In this document: one piece after another, positions 42,296-50,353 of the stretch | Layout: each line of letters opens with the position of its first letter | Numbering within the stretch: position 1 is the stretch's first letter | NCBI RefSeq assembly: GCF_040881935.1 | Contig: NZ_JBBECH010000093.1 | Span: forward strand, 1-51,559 | Source of the DNA: Saccharospirillum sp040881935 | GTDB lineage: Bacteria; Pseudomonadota; Gammaproteobacteria; Pseudomonadales; Natronospirillaceae | Length of the DNA: 51,559 bases | Direction of reading: 5' to 3' | Position numbers and translations under genes: made by a program | The notes under the pieces: generated by a model | Database searches by the model: none | The model's input: only the letters and a program-made list of their open reading frames with translations | What the model was told of the DNA's origin: nothing

Positions 42296-43669
42296 ATGAA
42301 TCGATTATTGATCCTGTTGATCCTCTTTGGCAGCCAGATTGGACTGTCCGATTTCCTGTTGTTGCCGGTGTATGCTGCGCGGCATGGGGAAATGACGTTT
42401 CTGGCGTTGTATGCCATTTTCAAGCTGGTGATCGTACTGCCGTTACTGCATGCCGAGCTCGTGGCCGGGCGCCTGTACCGTATTACGCCCTTTGAATGGG
42501 TGCAAACCGGCCGCCTGGGCCCATTCGCGCCCATTGTGCTCAGTGCTCTGGTGGTGGCGGTAATTTGCGTGGTGGCCCTGACACTTTATAACGCCAGTTG
42601 GACCCTCGCCATCACCGGCGACGCCTTGCGCGATAGGTTGAATGAATTTGATAGGTTAGACCGAATTCTGTACTGGTATGAATTGGGCGTCGATCAGGTT
42701 CAATTGTCACGCTGGATCGTGTTGCAGGTGGTCATTCTTGCCGTTCTGGCCTGGTTTGCCTGGTATGGAATAGCCTTTGCCTACGCTGTTGCACTGCCAC
42801 TGTGCCTGATGTTTATTTTAATGCAGATACCTCAGTCTGGCGCCTTGCTGGATGCCTGGGGCTGGGGCGAAGTTACCGCCGAAGGCGTGCAGCAAGCGCT
42901 GAAGTACGCCCTGCTGTCATCGGTGGCTGGCTTTCTGGTCTGGTACCTGGTCGGCACCCGCTTACCACAGAGCCTGCCAACCGGGTACTGGGTGCTTTCG
43001 GTGCAGCTGTTCGATCTCTGGCTCGGGTTGTCGATTGTCTCGGCCGTCTTTCCCGGCCTTACCATCATTCCCGCCTCCAGTGGCGATGCTGGTCTGGTAT
43101 TGCAGGGCTTGGTTGAGCAAATTGCCCGCGGTGGCGAAGACGTCGCTCATCTTCGGTTATTCATGCTGGTAGCAGCGGTGGTCGGGATGCTGAGCAGTGT
43201 GCCCCTGTTGCTGCTGATCAGTCTGAGTGGCAGTGGCCAAACCCGCCGCGGTGGGCTGCTATTGGCGTTATTGGCCGCGGCCTTACTGGCGCTGGTGCTG
43301 ATGGTGTCGGTACAGGTCGAGTCGGCACTGACCTGGCGTGGTCAGCCCTTCTCGGAACTGCTCAGTGGTTTCAGTTATTCCCTGGTGGTGCCGCTGGTAG
43401 CACTGATGATTTCCTGGGGAGTGGGCTGGCATATACCGCCCAACCAGGTGCTGAAACAGGTTAACCCTAGAACGGGAGGGCGATACCTGGCCTGGCGTGC
43501 CTCACTCAAATTTGTGATCCCGGCGGCGCTTGCGTTAACATTTACCCGCGACTCGCTGGGTTTGAGCGGCGCCAGCCTGGTTGAAATCCTCGGGGTAATT
43601 GCTCTGGTGGTGGTGTTACTGCAGCTGGCACGCTGGGTCCGTCGACAGGCTATCTACCCTGGAGATTGA
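42296..43669 (+). CDS. Divergent SNF/NSS-like sodium-coupled transporter
   Basis: A 457-residue protein with about 11-12 hydrophobic segments. The start, FGSQIGLSDFLLLPVYAARH then GEMTFLALYAIFKLVIVLPL and LHAELVAGR, follows the pattern of helices 1-2 of the neurotransmitter:sodium symporter family (G-x-G-x-x-W-R-F-P-Y-x-x-x-x-x-G-G-x-F...L-A-E). The Trp-Arg gate is not conserved, so it belongs to a remote branch. Substrate unknown. It takes the place where smpB lies in Pseudomonas and is 52 bp upstream of ratA, perhaps cotranscribed. Confidence 0.6.
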   Translation: MNRLLILLILFGSQIGLSDFLLLPVYAARHGEMTFLALYAIFKLVIVLPLLHAELVAGRLYRITPFEWVQTGRLGPFAPIVLSALVVAVICVVALTLYNASWTLAITGDALRDRLNEFDRLDRILYWYELGVDQVQLSRWIVLQVVILAVLAWFAWYGIAFAYAVALPLCLMFILMQIPQSGALLDAWGWGEVTAEGVQQALKYALLSSVAGFLVWYLVGTRLPQSLPTGYWVLSVQLFDLWLGLSIVSAVFPGLTIIPASSGDAGLVLQGLVEQIARGGEDVAHLRLFMLVAAVVGMLSSVPLLLLISLSGSGQTRRGGLLLALLAAALLALVLMVSVQVESALTWRGQPFSELLSGFSYSLVVPLVALMISWGVGWHIPPNQVLKQVNPRTGGRYLAWRASLKFVIPAALALTFTRDSLGLSGASLVEILGVIALVVVLLQLARWVRRQAIYPGD

Positions 43670-43721
43670 CCGGACCCGGTTCGATACGACCTCGCCTACA
43701 CACATTTATTCGCAGGTTTTC

Positions 43722-44153
43722 ATGACCGATATTCACCGTTCCGCCCTGTTGCCGCACTCCGCAGAAACGCTTTATAACCTGATTAATGATGTCGCCTCCT
43801 ATCCTGAATTTCTGGATGGCGTGGTCGCTGCCGATGTCATCGAAGCCTCCGAGCATCATATGGTCGGGCGCATGGTGGTGCGCAAAGCCGGAATCGAGCG
43901 CACGCTGATTACCCGAAACAAACTGGAGCGTCCGCACCGCATTGAACTCAGGCTGGAGCAGGGGCCGCTAAAATCCCTGCACGGCGTCTGGACCATTAAA
44001 GCTCTGGGTTCCGAGGGGTGCCGGGTAACGCTGGATCTGACCTTCGAGACCGATGGCCGGCTGGCGGCGTTCGCCTTTGGCCAGATCTTCAAACAGGTGG
44101 CCGATCGCATGGTGGATGCGTTCGTTCACCGTGCGCAACAGCTGTATGGTTAA
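43722..44153 (+). CDS. ratA: RatA family START-domain protein (Coq10-like)
   Basis: A 143-residue SRPBCC/START protein: HRSALLPHSAETLYNLINDV, YPEFLDGVVAADVIEASEHH, GRLAAFAFGQIFKQVADRMV, DAFVHRA. E. coli RatA blocks 70S ribosome association, and homologues support ubiquinone function. ATG 43722 gives the normal family length; an upstream frame overlapping the transporter is not used. It precedes rnfH by 9 bp, the conserved order. Confidence 0.87.
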   Translation: MTDIHRSALLPHSAETLYNLINDVASYPEFLDGVVAADVIEASEHHMVGRMVVRKAGIERTLITRNKLERPHRIELRLEQGPLKSLHGVWTIKALGSEGCRVTLDLTFETDGRLAAFAFGQIFKQVADRMVDAFVHRAQQLYG

Positions 44154-44162
44154 GGGTTCTGT

Positions 44163-44465
44163 ATGGAAATGATAAAGGTCGAAGTGGCTTACGCTATACC
44201 GGAAAAACAGCGCATTATTGAAGTGGATGTCCCGGTTGGTACGACCGTGGCTGAAGCCGTACGCCAGAGCGGGATCGAACGGGAATTTCCCGATTTGGTA
44301 TTGGATGGCGTGCCGGTGGGGGTGTTTGGGCGCAAAATCCCCAAGCCTGAAACCGAGGAATTACACGCCGGTGACCGGGTAGAACTGTACCGACCGCTGT
44401 TGATCGACCCCAAGCAGGCCCGCCTGAATCGGGCGGCGAAAGCCAAGCAGGATGCTGAAAGTTAA
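44163..44465 (+). CDS. rnfH: RnfH/RatB family ubiquitin-like protein
   Basis: A 100-residue beta-grasp protein: MIKVEVAYAIPEKQRIIEVD, GTTVAEAVRQSGI, VFGRKIPKPETEELHAGDRV, YRPLLIDPKQARLNRAAK. The C-terminal P-L-x-x-D-P-K-x-x-R is the family signature. Conserved partner of ratA; exact function unsettled. Confidence 0.9.
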   Translation: MEMIKVEVAYAIPEKQRIIEVDVPVGTTVAEAVRQSGIEREFPDLVLDGVPVGVFGRKIPKPETEELHAGDRVELYRPLLIDPKQARLNRAAKAKQDAES

Positions 44466-44479
44466 CCGGAATGCGAAAT

Positions 44480-44515
44480 AGGGCGTGGCGGCCGTTGCTC
44501 AACGGCTAGCGCCCT
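44480..44515. terminator. Hairpin between convergent rnfH and bamE
   Basis: AGGGCG/CGCCCT outer pair and GCCGTTG/CAACGGC inner pair (44491-44506). It lacks a downstream U-run on either strand, so termination efficiency is doubtful. Confidence 0.45.
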
Positions 44516-44522
44516 GAAAAAA

Positions 44523-44843
44523 TCAGCTGCGGCTAATGCGGGCGACGCTGCGGCCTTCGAATTCAACGGTAACGGTCCGGTACTGGCCTTCCTCGTCCAA
44601 AATAGGGTATACCCAACGGTTCTGGGGGTCTTCACCGGTCAGCATCGGGGTACCCAGCAAAAATTGAACCTGCTCTGCCGACATACCAGGCGTGAGCTGC
44701 TGCAGTTGCTCTTCCTTAACAAAATTCCCCTGTTTGAGTTCTGGCTGGTAGGGTGTCAGTAGGGTACAGGCGCTCAGTGTCAGACTGACCAGTGCTCCGC
44801 CGATCAGCGCGCGAGCAATTACCTTTGTTCTTTTCAGGTTCAA
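44523..44843 (-). CDS. bamE: BamE (SmpA/OmlA) outer-membrane assembly lipoprotein
   Basis: A 106-residue lipoprotein of the BAM complex that folds outer-membrane barrels. Signal and lipobox LTLSAC (Cys about 26), then QGNFVKEEQLQQLTPGMSAE, QVQFLLGTPML, NRWVYPI: the conserved two-helix/three-strand BamE domain. Transcribed divergently from fur, as in Pseudomonas. Confidence 0.92.
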   Translation of the reverse strand: MNLKRTKVIARALIGGALVSLTLSACTLLTPYQPELKQGNFVKEEQLQQLTPGMSAEQVQFLLGTPMLTGEDPQNRWVYPILDEEGQYRTVTVEFEGRSVARISRS

Positions 44844-44905
44844 ATCGTTATCATCCCACTCAATGGTTCAGTCACAATACATATAAAACGGTCGGCGGCA
44901 TAAGC

Positions 44906-44947
44906 GCCTTCGCTGCAATGTCGCCAGCCTTCGCTGCAATGTCGCCA
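44906..44947 (+). repeat. Perfect 21-bp tandem duplication upstream of fur
   Basis: GCCTTCGCTGCAATGTCGCCA-type units at 44906-44926 and 44927-44947 are identical. They lie in the bamE/fur divergent promoter region, 67 bp before the fur start. Confidence 0.85.
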
Positions 44948-45013
44948 ATAGTGCCGATGTGGCCAGCGGCAGCGCCGGGCAGTGTATCACGCAAGATTAC
45001 AGGAGACGACACA

Positions 45014-45424
45014 GTGACAACTCAAAATCAGGAACTGAAAAAGGTTGGCCTCAAAGTCACTTTGCCGAGGCTCAAAATCCTGCAAATGTTCGAAGGCAAT
45101 CCCGACGGGCACATGAGCGCCGAAGAAGTCTACAAGGCCCTACAGGAAAGCGGGGAAGATGTCGGCCTGGCGACGGTATATAGAGTACTAACCCAGTTTG
45201 AAGCCGCCGGGCTGGTGGCCAAGCACAATTTCGACGGAACCCATTCGGTCTATGAACTGGCAAGCCCCGAGCACCATGACCATATGGTGAATGTCGACAA
45301 TGGCGAAGTGATTGAATTTGTTGACGACGTTATTGAGCGCCGACAGCATGAAATCGCAGAGGAGCATGGGTTGGAGCTGGTCGACCACAGTCTGATTCTC
45401 TACGTGCGCGCCAAAAAAGGCTAA
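45014..45424 (+). CDS. fur: Ferric uptake regulator Fur
   Basis: Fe(II)-dependent repressor of iron uptake. The 136 residues have the winged helix LKKVGLKVTLPRLKILQMFE with AEEVYKAL and GLATVYRVLTQFEAAGLV, then the metal-binding dimerisation domain with YELASPEHHDHMVNVDNGEV. The CxxC pairs of E. coli Fur are absent, as in Pseudomonas Fur. GTG 45014 is set by AGGAG at 45001-45005. Its likely target in this window is the fecBCDE operon (11852-11874). Confidence 0.93.
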   Translation: MTTQNQELKKVGLKVTLPRLKILQMFEGNPDGHMSAEEVYKALQESGEDVGLATVYRVLTQFEAAGLVAKHNFDGTHSVYELASPEHHDHMVNVDNGEVIEFVDDVIERRQHEIAEEHGLELVDHSLILYVRAKKG

Positions 45425-45435
45425 TACGCCTTTTT
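45413..45435. terminator. Bidirectional intrinsic terminator between fur and recN
   Basis: AAAAAGGC (45414-45421) pairs with GCCTTTTT (45428-45435) across a 6-base loop, giving U-runs in both directions; it overlaps the fur stop codon. Confidence 0.75.
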
Positions 45436-45465
45436 ACCCCGGGTACTTTTTAGGAAAGCATTGCA

Positions 45466-47142
45466 TCAGTGCTGCCGTTGCTGCCGCATCAGCATTTCTT
45501 CTGCATGTGCCCGTGTCTGGGCCGTTATATCGATACCTCCGAGCATACGGGCGATTTCGTCGATCCGGCTTTCCTGCTGGATGGGTAATATTCTGGTGCG
45601 GGTGATCTGGCCTTGTTGCTCCTTGCTGACCACGCAGTGGTTGTGCCCCTGGGCAGCAACCTGTGGCAGGTGGGTGACGCAAATCACCTGGCCGCGTTCG
45701 CCGACACTGCGCAGCATCAAACCAACTATTTCTGCCGTTGCACCGCTGATGCCCACGTCCACTTCGTCGAAGACCAGAGTGGGAATGGTGCTGTGCTCGG
45801 CGCAGATGACCTGAATCGCCAGGGAGATTCGCGACAGTTCGCCACCTGAGGCAACTTTGCCCAACGGACGAACGGGTTGCCCCGGGTTCATGCTGACCAG
45901 GAATTCGATCTGATCCAGCCCATCGGGCGTGGCTTTGTCGAGCTCGGTAAAGGCGATGTCGAAGCGCGCGCCGGGCATGGCCAACTGGTGCAGCTTTTCC
46001 ATAACGTCATCGGCCATGCGTGTGGCGGCCGCCTGGCGTTGTTCCGACAGTTGCCGGGCCTGTTGCCGATAGGTCTGCGCCAGAGTGTCGACTTCTTCGG
46101 CCAGGTCATCGAGCCCGTCCACGGCTTCGGCCAGGCTTGCCAGCTCGGCTTCCAGTTCTTCGATCAAGCCGGGCAGGGCTTCCGAGCGCACCTGGTGCTT
46201 GCGCGCCAGGGTGTGAATGCGGTCCAGTCGTTCTTCAACCTGCTGCACCCGGCCTTCATCCACTTCAAAACTGGCCAGATAGTGGTCGAGGTCGTTAACC
46301 GCTTCCTGGCTTTGTATCAGGGCGCTGTCGAGCAGCTCTATGGCGTTGTTCAGTGAGGGGTTGTTGTCTTGCAGGTTGCGTAAATGGTGCAGTGCTTGTT
46401 TCAGGCCATCGAGCGCGCTTGCTCCATCGGTTTCAGGTTCCAGAAACTGGCGGGCACTGTAGGCACCGCTGACCAGGGTTTCAGTTTGTCCGTAGCGGCG
46501 GAACTCCACTTCCAGGGCTTCCACTTCACCATCTTCCAGCGCCAGTGCGCTGAGTTCCTCGAACTGGTAGTTCAGCAGTTGCTGGCGCGCGCTGTTGTCG
46601 TCGGCCTGGGCTTTTAACTGGTTGTAGTGGCGGGCCTTGCCTTGCCAGCGTATCCAGGCGTGGCGTACGGCCTGGGCTTGTTCCGCCAGGCCAGCGTAGT
46701 CGTCTAACAGGGTACGATGGGTGTCGATACGCAGCAGCGACTGGTGCGCGTGCTGGCTGTGAATGTCGATCAGCATTTCGCCCAGGGCTTTGAGCTCGGT
46801 TAGAGGCACGGGTTGGCCGTTGATGTAGGCCCGCGACCGGCCTTCGGCCGATACGGTACGCCGCAGAATGCATTCCTCGCCCTGATCCAGATCCCGTTCC
46901 GCCAGCCATTGCATGGCCGCCGGAATACGCCCGACCTGGAAAGTGGCTGTTACCTCGGCCCGTTTTTCACCGTGCCGTACCACGCTGCTGTCGGCCCGTT
47001 CGCCGAGCGCCAGTGACAGGCCGTTGAGCAAAATGGACTTGCCCGCGCCGGTTTCGCCGGATATGGCGGTCATGCCCTGTTTCCATTCCACTTCGATGTT
47101 GTCGGCGATGGCGATGTTGCGAATCAGCAGTGTGTGCAGCAT
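45466..47142 (-). CDS. recN: DNA repair ATPase RecN
   Basis: An SMC-like protein acting early in double-strand break repair. 558 residues: Walker A GETGAGKS (29-36), a long coiled-coil middle (about 150-390, rich in E/Q/L heptads such as ELEAELASLAEAVDGLDDLA), signature ASGGELSRISLAIQ, Walker B LVFDEVDVGISGATA and the H-loop THLPQVAAQGHNH. ATG 47142 matches family starts (MLHTLLIRNIAI). A consensus LexA box lies 26 bp upstream, so the gene is SOS-induced. Confidence 0.93.
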   Translation of the reverse strand: MLHTLLIRNIAIADNIEVEWKQGMTAISGETGAGKSILLNGLSLALGERADSSVVRHGEKRAEVTATFQVGRIPAAMQWLAERDLDQGEECILRRTVSAEGRSRAYINGQPVPLTELKALGEMLIDIHSQHAHQSLLRIDTHRTLLDDYAGLAEQAQAVRHAWIRWQGKARHYNQLKAQADDNSARQQLLNYQFEELSALALEDGEVEALEVEFRRYGQTETLVSGAYSARQFLEPETDGASALDGLKQALHHLRNLQDNNPSLNNAIELLDSALIQSQEAVNDLDHYLASFEVDEGRVQQVEERLDRIHTLARKHQVRSEALPGLIEELEAELASLAEAVDGLDDLAEEVDTLAQTYRQQARQLSEQRQAAATRMADDVMEKLHQLAMPGARFDIAFTELDKATPDGLDQIEFLVSMNPGQPVRPLGKVASGGELSRISLAIQVICAEHSTIPTLVFDEVDVGISGATAEIVGLMLRSVGERGQVICVTHLPQVAAQGHNHCVVSKEQQGQITRTRILPIQQESRIDEIARMLGGIDITAQTRAHAEEMLMRQQRQH

Positions 47143-47167
47143 GGGTAAGCGACCTGAGTTGCCTGGA

Positions 47168-47187
47168 TACTGTGTTTTTGTACAGTA
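47168..47187 (-). promoter_or_regulatory. LexA (SOS) box of recN
   Basis: TACTGTGTTTTTGTACAGTA matches the gammaproteobacterial consensus CTGT-N8-ACAG with perfect TACTGT/ACAGTA arms, 26-45 bp before the recN ATG. Confidence 0.88.
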
Positions 47188-47331
47188 AAAGGTTGGCAAG
47201 CTCAAGTGAATTTTGATGACCAGTGCCGCCGTTAATCACGGTCAATGCGTGGTTGGATGCCGGGAATGGGCTGAATAGGCTCTTTTTTGGCCTGGTGTGG
47301 CCATTTTGTCGCCCGGTTGAGCCGAAATAGC

Positions 47332-47359
47332 CTTGAAATGCCAGGCCACGGCCCAATTA
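47332..47359 (+). promoter_or_regulatory. Sigma-32 heat-shock promoter of grpE
   Basis: -35 CTTGAAA (47332-47338), 13-bp spacer, -10 CCCAATTA (47352-47359), close to the sigma-32 consensus CTTGAAA-N13-15-CCCCATNT, about 100 bp before grpE. Confidence 0.75.
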
Positions 47360-47459
47360 AAGTGCGCCAGCTAGCTACTTCCGGCCAACCACCACCGGGT
47401 GGCGGAAGGGCCTCACTTTGAACACGGTTGTTTTTGGATATAGAGAGTTGGATCGAGAG

Positions 47460-48071
47460 ATGGCAAACGAAGAGAAACCCGTAGAAGCACAGGAAACCGA
47501 TGTAACCCAGGACGAGACGCTGGTCGAAGACGCAGAGGCGGCGCCCGAGCAGGCAGCCGAAGCGGCGACGGAGCAGGATCTGGTTGCAGAGCTGGAGGCG
47601 GCCCGCGAGGAAGCCCAGCAAAATAAAGACCGCTACCTGCGTGCCGAGGCCGAAATGGTTAACGTGCGCCGGCGTGTCGAGAAAGACGTCGAAAACGCCC
47701 ACAAGTTTGGCCAGGAAAAACTGGTTCGGGAAATTCTGGATGTTGCTGACAACCTGGAGCGAACATTGGCGGCCATCGAAACTGAAACGGCCGAAGTAAA
47801 GCCGCTCAAAGAAGGCGTTGAGATGACGCTAAAAAGCCTGCTCGATAGCTTCGAGAAGTTCAGCATTACCGTCATCAACCCCGAGGGTGAGCCGTTTGAT
47901 CCGCAGCAGCATCAGGCGATGAGCATGGTCGAAAACCCGGACCTGGAACCCAATACCGTGATGGCCGTTATGCAAAAAGGGTATGCCCTGCACGGCCGTC
48001 TGGTACGCCCGGCCATGGTTATGGTCAGCAAGGGTGGGCCCGTCAACAACAACGTTGACGAAACCGCTTGA
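47460..48071 (+). CDS. grpE: GrpE, DnaK nucleotide exchange factor
   Basis: Releases ADP from DnaK. 203 residues with an unusually acidic, Ala/Glu-rich N-terminal tail (about 1-60), the long dimerising helix (LEAAREEAQQNKDRYLRAEA, EMVNVRRRVEKD) and the C-terminal beta domain (QHQAMSMVENPDLEPNTVMA, VMQKGYALHGRLVRPAMVMV). ATG 47460 is the family start; a frame 14 codons longer exists but is not expected. First gene of the grpE-dnaK-dnaJ set, with its own heat-shock promoter and terminator. Confidence 0.93.
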   Translation: MANEEKPVEAQETDVTQDETLVEDAEAAPEQAAEAATEQDLVAELEAAREEAQQNKDRYLRAEAEMVNVRRRVEKDVENAHKFGQEKLVREILDVADNLERTLAAIETETAEVKPLKEGVEMTLKSLLDSFEKFSITVINPEGEPFDPQQHQAMSMVENPDLEPNTVMAVMQKGYALHGRLVRPAMVMVSKGGPVNNNVDETA

Positions 48072-48079
48072 TTATCCCT

Positions 48080-48126
48080 GTTCACACCTCGTTTTAGTAT
48101 AAAAAGCGGGTGTAAACAGTCTTTTT
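48080..48126 (+). terminator. grpE terminator
   Basis: TTCACACC-T-CGTTTT pairs with AAAAGCGGGTGTAAAC (48080-48117), followed after a few bases by TTTTT (48122-48126). Confidence 0.65.
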
Positions 48127-48169
48127 GGCATAAATAGGCGGTTAATAATACCCCTGTTAAGCGTGGGGT

Positions 48170-48197
48170 CTTGAATTCAGCAAAGCGGCTCTCATAT
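48170..48197 (+). promoter_or_regulatory. Sigma-32-type promoter of dnaK
   Basis: -35 CTTGAAT (48170-48176), 13-bp spacer, -10 TCTCATAT (48190-48197), 66 bp before the dnaK ATG. The -10 is a moderate match to CCCCATNT. Confidence 0.65.
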
Positions 48198-48262
48198 AGC
48201 CAGTCAAGACATTAACCGAACTGTTATTTGAACCGTTCAGCAAATTATGGAGTGTCAGTATC

Positions 48263-50179
48263 ATGGGTAAAATCATTGGCATCGACCTGGGGACCACCAA
48301 CTCGTGTGTAGCGATTTTGGAAGGCGACAAGCCCAAGGTTATTGAAAACGCCGAGGGTGATCGCACCACACCTTCCATCGTCGCCTTTACCGACGACGAT
48401 GAAACACTGGTTGGTCAGCCGGCAAAACGTCAGGCCGTCACTAATCCGCACAACACCCTCTATGCGGTGAAGCGTTTGATTGGCCGTCGTTTTGAAGACG
48501 ACGTTGTGCAAAAAGACATCGGTATGGTGCCGTACAAAATTGTGAAGGCCGACAACGGCGACGCCTGGGTTGAAGTGAAGGGCGACAAAAAAGCACCGCC
48601 GCAGATTTCAGCCGAAGTGCTGAAGAAGATGAAGAAAACCGCCGAAGAATACCTGGGCGAGAAAGTAACCGAAGCGGTTATCACCGTACCGGCCTACTTT
48701 AACGATGCCCAGCGTCAGGCCACCAAAGACGCGGGCCGCATCGCTGGCTTGGAAGTTAAGCGGATCATCAACGAGCCGACTGCAGCTGCCCTGGCCTATG
48801 GCATGGATAAAAAGCGCGGCGACAGCGTCGTGGCTGTTTATGACCTGGGTGGCGGTACCTTCGATATTTCCATCATCGAGATTGCCGAAGTTGACGGTGA
48901 GCACCAGTTTGAAGTGCTGGCCACCAACGGCGACACCTTCCTCGGTGGTGAAGATTTCGACCTGAAACTGATCAACTACCTGGCTGATTCGTTCAAGAAA
49001 GATTCCGGTATCGATCTGAAGGGCGACGCCCTGGCGATGCAGCGGCTGAAAGAAGCGGCTGAGAAAGCGAAGATCGAGCTGTCATCCAGCCAGCAGACTG
49101 ATGTGAACCTGCCGTACATCACGGCCGATGCATCTGGTCCCAAGCACCTGAACGTTAAGGTAACCCGGGCCAAGCTGGAATCACTGGTGGAAGAGCTGGT
49201 AGAGCGTTCGCTGGAGCCAGTGCGCATGGCGCTGAAAGACGCTGACCATGAAATTGGTGATATCGACGACATTATTCTGGTCGGTGGCCAGACCCGTATG
49301 CCGCTGGTGCAGAAGAAAGTGGCTGACTTTTTCGGTAAAGAGCCACGTAAAGACGTCAACCCCGACGAAGCGGTAGCTATTGGCGCGGCGATTCAGGGTG
49401 CGGTACTGTCTGGCGATGTAAAAGACGTGCTGCTGCTCGACGTTACCCCGCTGACGCTGGGTATTGAAACCATGGGCGGTGTCATGACGCCGCTGATCGA
49501 GAAGAACACCACGATTCCGACCAAGAAGAGCCAGGTGTTCTCAACCGCTGACGACAACCAGGCCGCCGTGACCATTCACGTTGTCCAGGGTGAGCGTAAA
49601 ATTGCGGCGCAGAATAAGTCTCTGGGTCGTTTTGACCTGGCCGATATTCCGCCCGCGCCGCGTGGTTTGCCGCAAATTGAAGTCAGTTTCGACCTCGACG
49701 CCAACGGTATTTTGAACGTGTCTGCGAAAGACAAGGGTACCGGTAAAGAGCAGTCGATCGTCATCAAGGCCAACTCGGGCCTGAGCGACGATGAGATTGA
49801 TCAGATGGTTCAAGACGCCGAAGCGCATGCCGACGAAGACCGCAAGTTCGAAGAACTGGCGCAGGTTCGCAACACGGCGGATGCTCTGGTTCACTCGACT
49901 CAGAGGACGCTGAAAGAACACGGCGACAAGGCCACTGATGACGAGAAACAAGCCATCGAAACGGCCATCGCCGATGTTGAAGAAGCGTTGAAAGGCGACG
50001 ACGCCGACGCCATCAACACCAAGGTTGAGGCGTTGACCCAGGCATCTTCTGCGCTGGCGCAGAAGATCTACGCCGACCAGAGTGGTGAGGCCGGTGCGGA
50101 GCAGGCTGACGCGACCGCCGACAGCACCTCTGACGATGCCGTCGACGCTGAGTTCGAAGAAGTAAAAGACAACAAGTAA
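48263..50179 (+). CDS. dnaK: Chaperone DnaK (Hsp70)
   Basis: ATP-driven Hsp70, 638 residues, normal length. Nucleotide-binding motifs: IGIDLGTTNSCVAILEG (phosphate 1), DLGGGTFDISI (phosphate 2) and ILVGGQTRMP (adenosine). The interdomain linker DVLLLDVTPLTLGIETMGG leads to the substrate domain, and the C-terminus is acidic, ending in VDAEFEEVKD. GGAG precedes the ATG by 9-10 bases. It follows grpE after 191 bp with its own heat-shock promoter. Confidence 0.97.
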   Translation: MGKIIGIDLGTTNSCVAILEGDKPKVIENAEGDRTTPSIVAFTDDDETLVGQPAKRQAVTNPHNTLYAVKRLIGRRFEDDVVQKDIGMVPYKIVKADNGDAWVEVKGDKKAPPQISAEVLKKMKKTAEEYLGEKVTEAVITVPAYFNDAQRQATKDAGRIAGLEVKRIINEPTAAALAYGMDKKRGDSVVAVYDLGGGTFDISIIEIAEVDGEHQFEVLATNGDTFLGGEDFDLKLINYLADSFKKDSGIDLKGDALAMQRLKEAAEKAKIELSSSQQTDVNLPYITADASGPKHLNVKVTRAKLESLVEELVERSLEPVRMALKDADHEIGDIDDIILVGGQTRMPLVQKKVADFFGKEPRKDVNPDEAVAIGAAIQGAVLSGDVKDVLLLDVTPLTLGIETMGGVMTPLIEKNTTIPTKKSQVFSTADDNQAAVTIHVVQGERKIAAQNKSLGRFDLADIPPAPRGLPQIEVSFDLDANGILNVSAKDKGTGKEQSIVIKANSGLSDDEIDQMVQDAEAHADEDRKFEELAQVRNTADALVHSTQRTLKEHGDKATDDEKQAIETAIADVEEALKGDDADAINTKVEALTQASSALAQKIYADQSGEAGAEQADATADSTSDDAVDAEFEEVKDNK

Positions 50180-50202
50180 GCCAACGACTTACTTGAACCA
50201 AA

Positions 50203-50232
50203 AAGGTGACACGCCGCAAGGCGTGTTGCCTT
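50203..50232 (+). terminator. Hairpin after dnaK
   Basis: ACACGCC (50209-50215) pairs with GGCGTGT (50220-50226) across a GCAA tetraloop; AAGG/CCTT extend the stem. The T-rich tract follows only after some bases, so dnaJ readthrough is likely. Confidence 0.6.
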
Positions 50233-50353
50233 GTCTGGTTTTTAGCTATTGGCTTTTTGGGTGCGTGTGACCTCAGTCGCCTGCGATCAGAATAAAACCA
50301 ACAGCTAAACATCATCAGCCAACCGTCCATTATAAAAGGTTAACTGTACTCCC

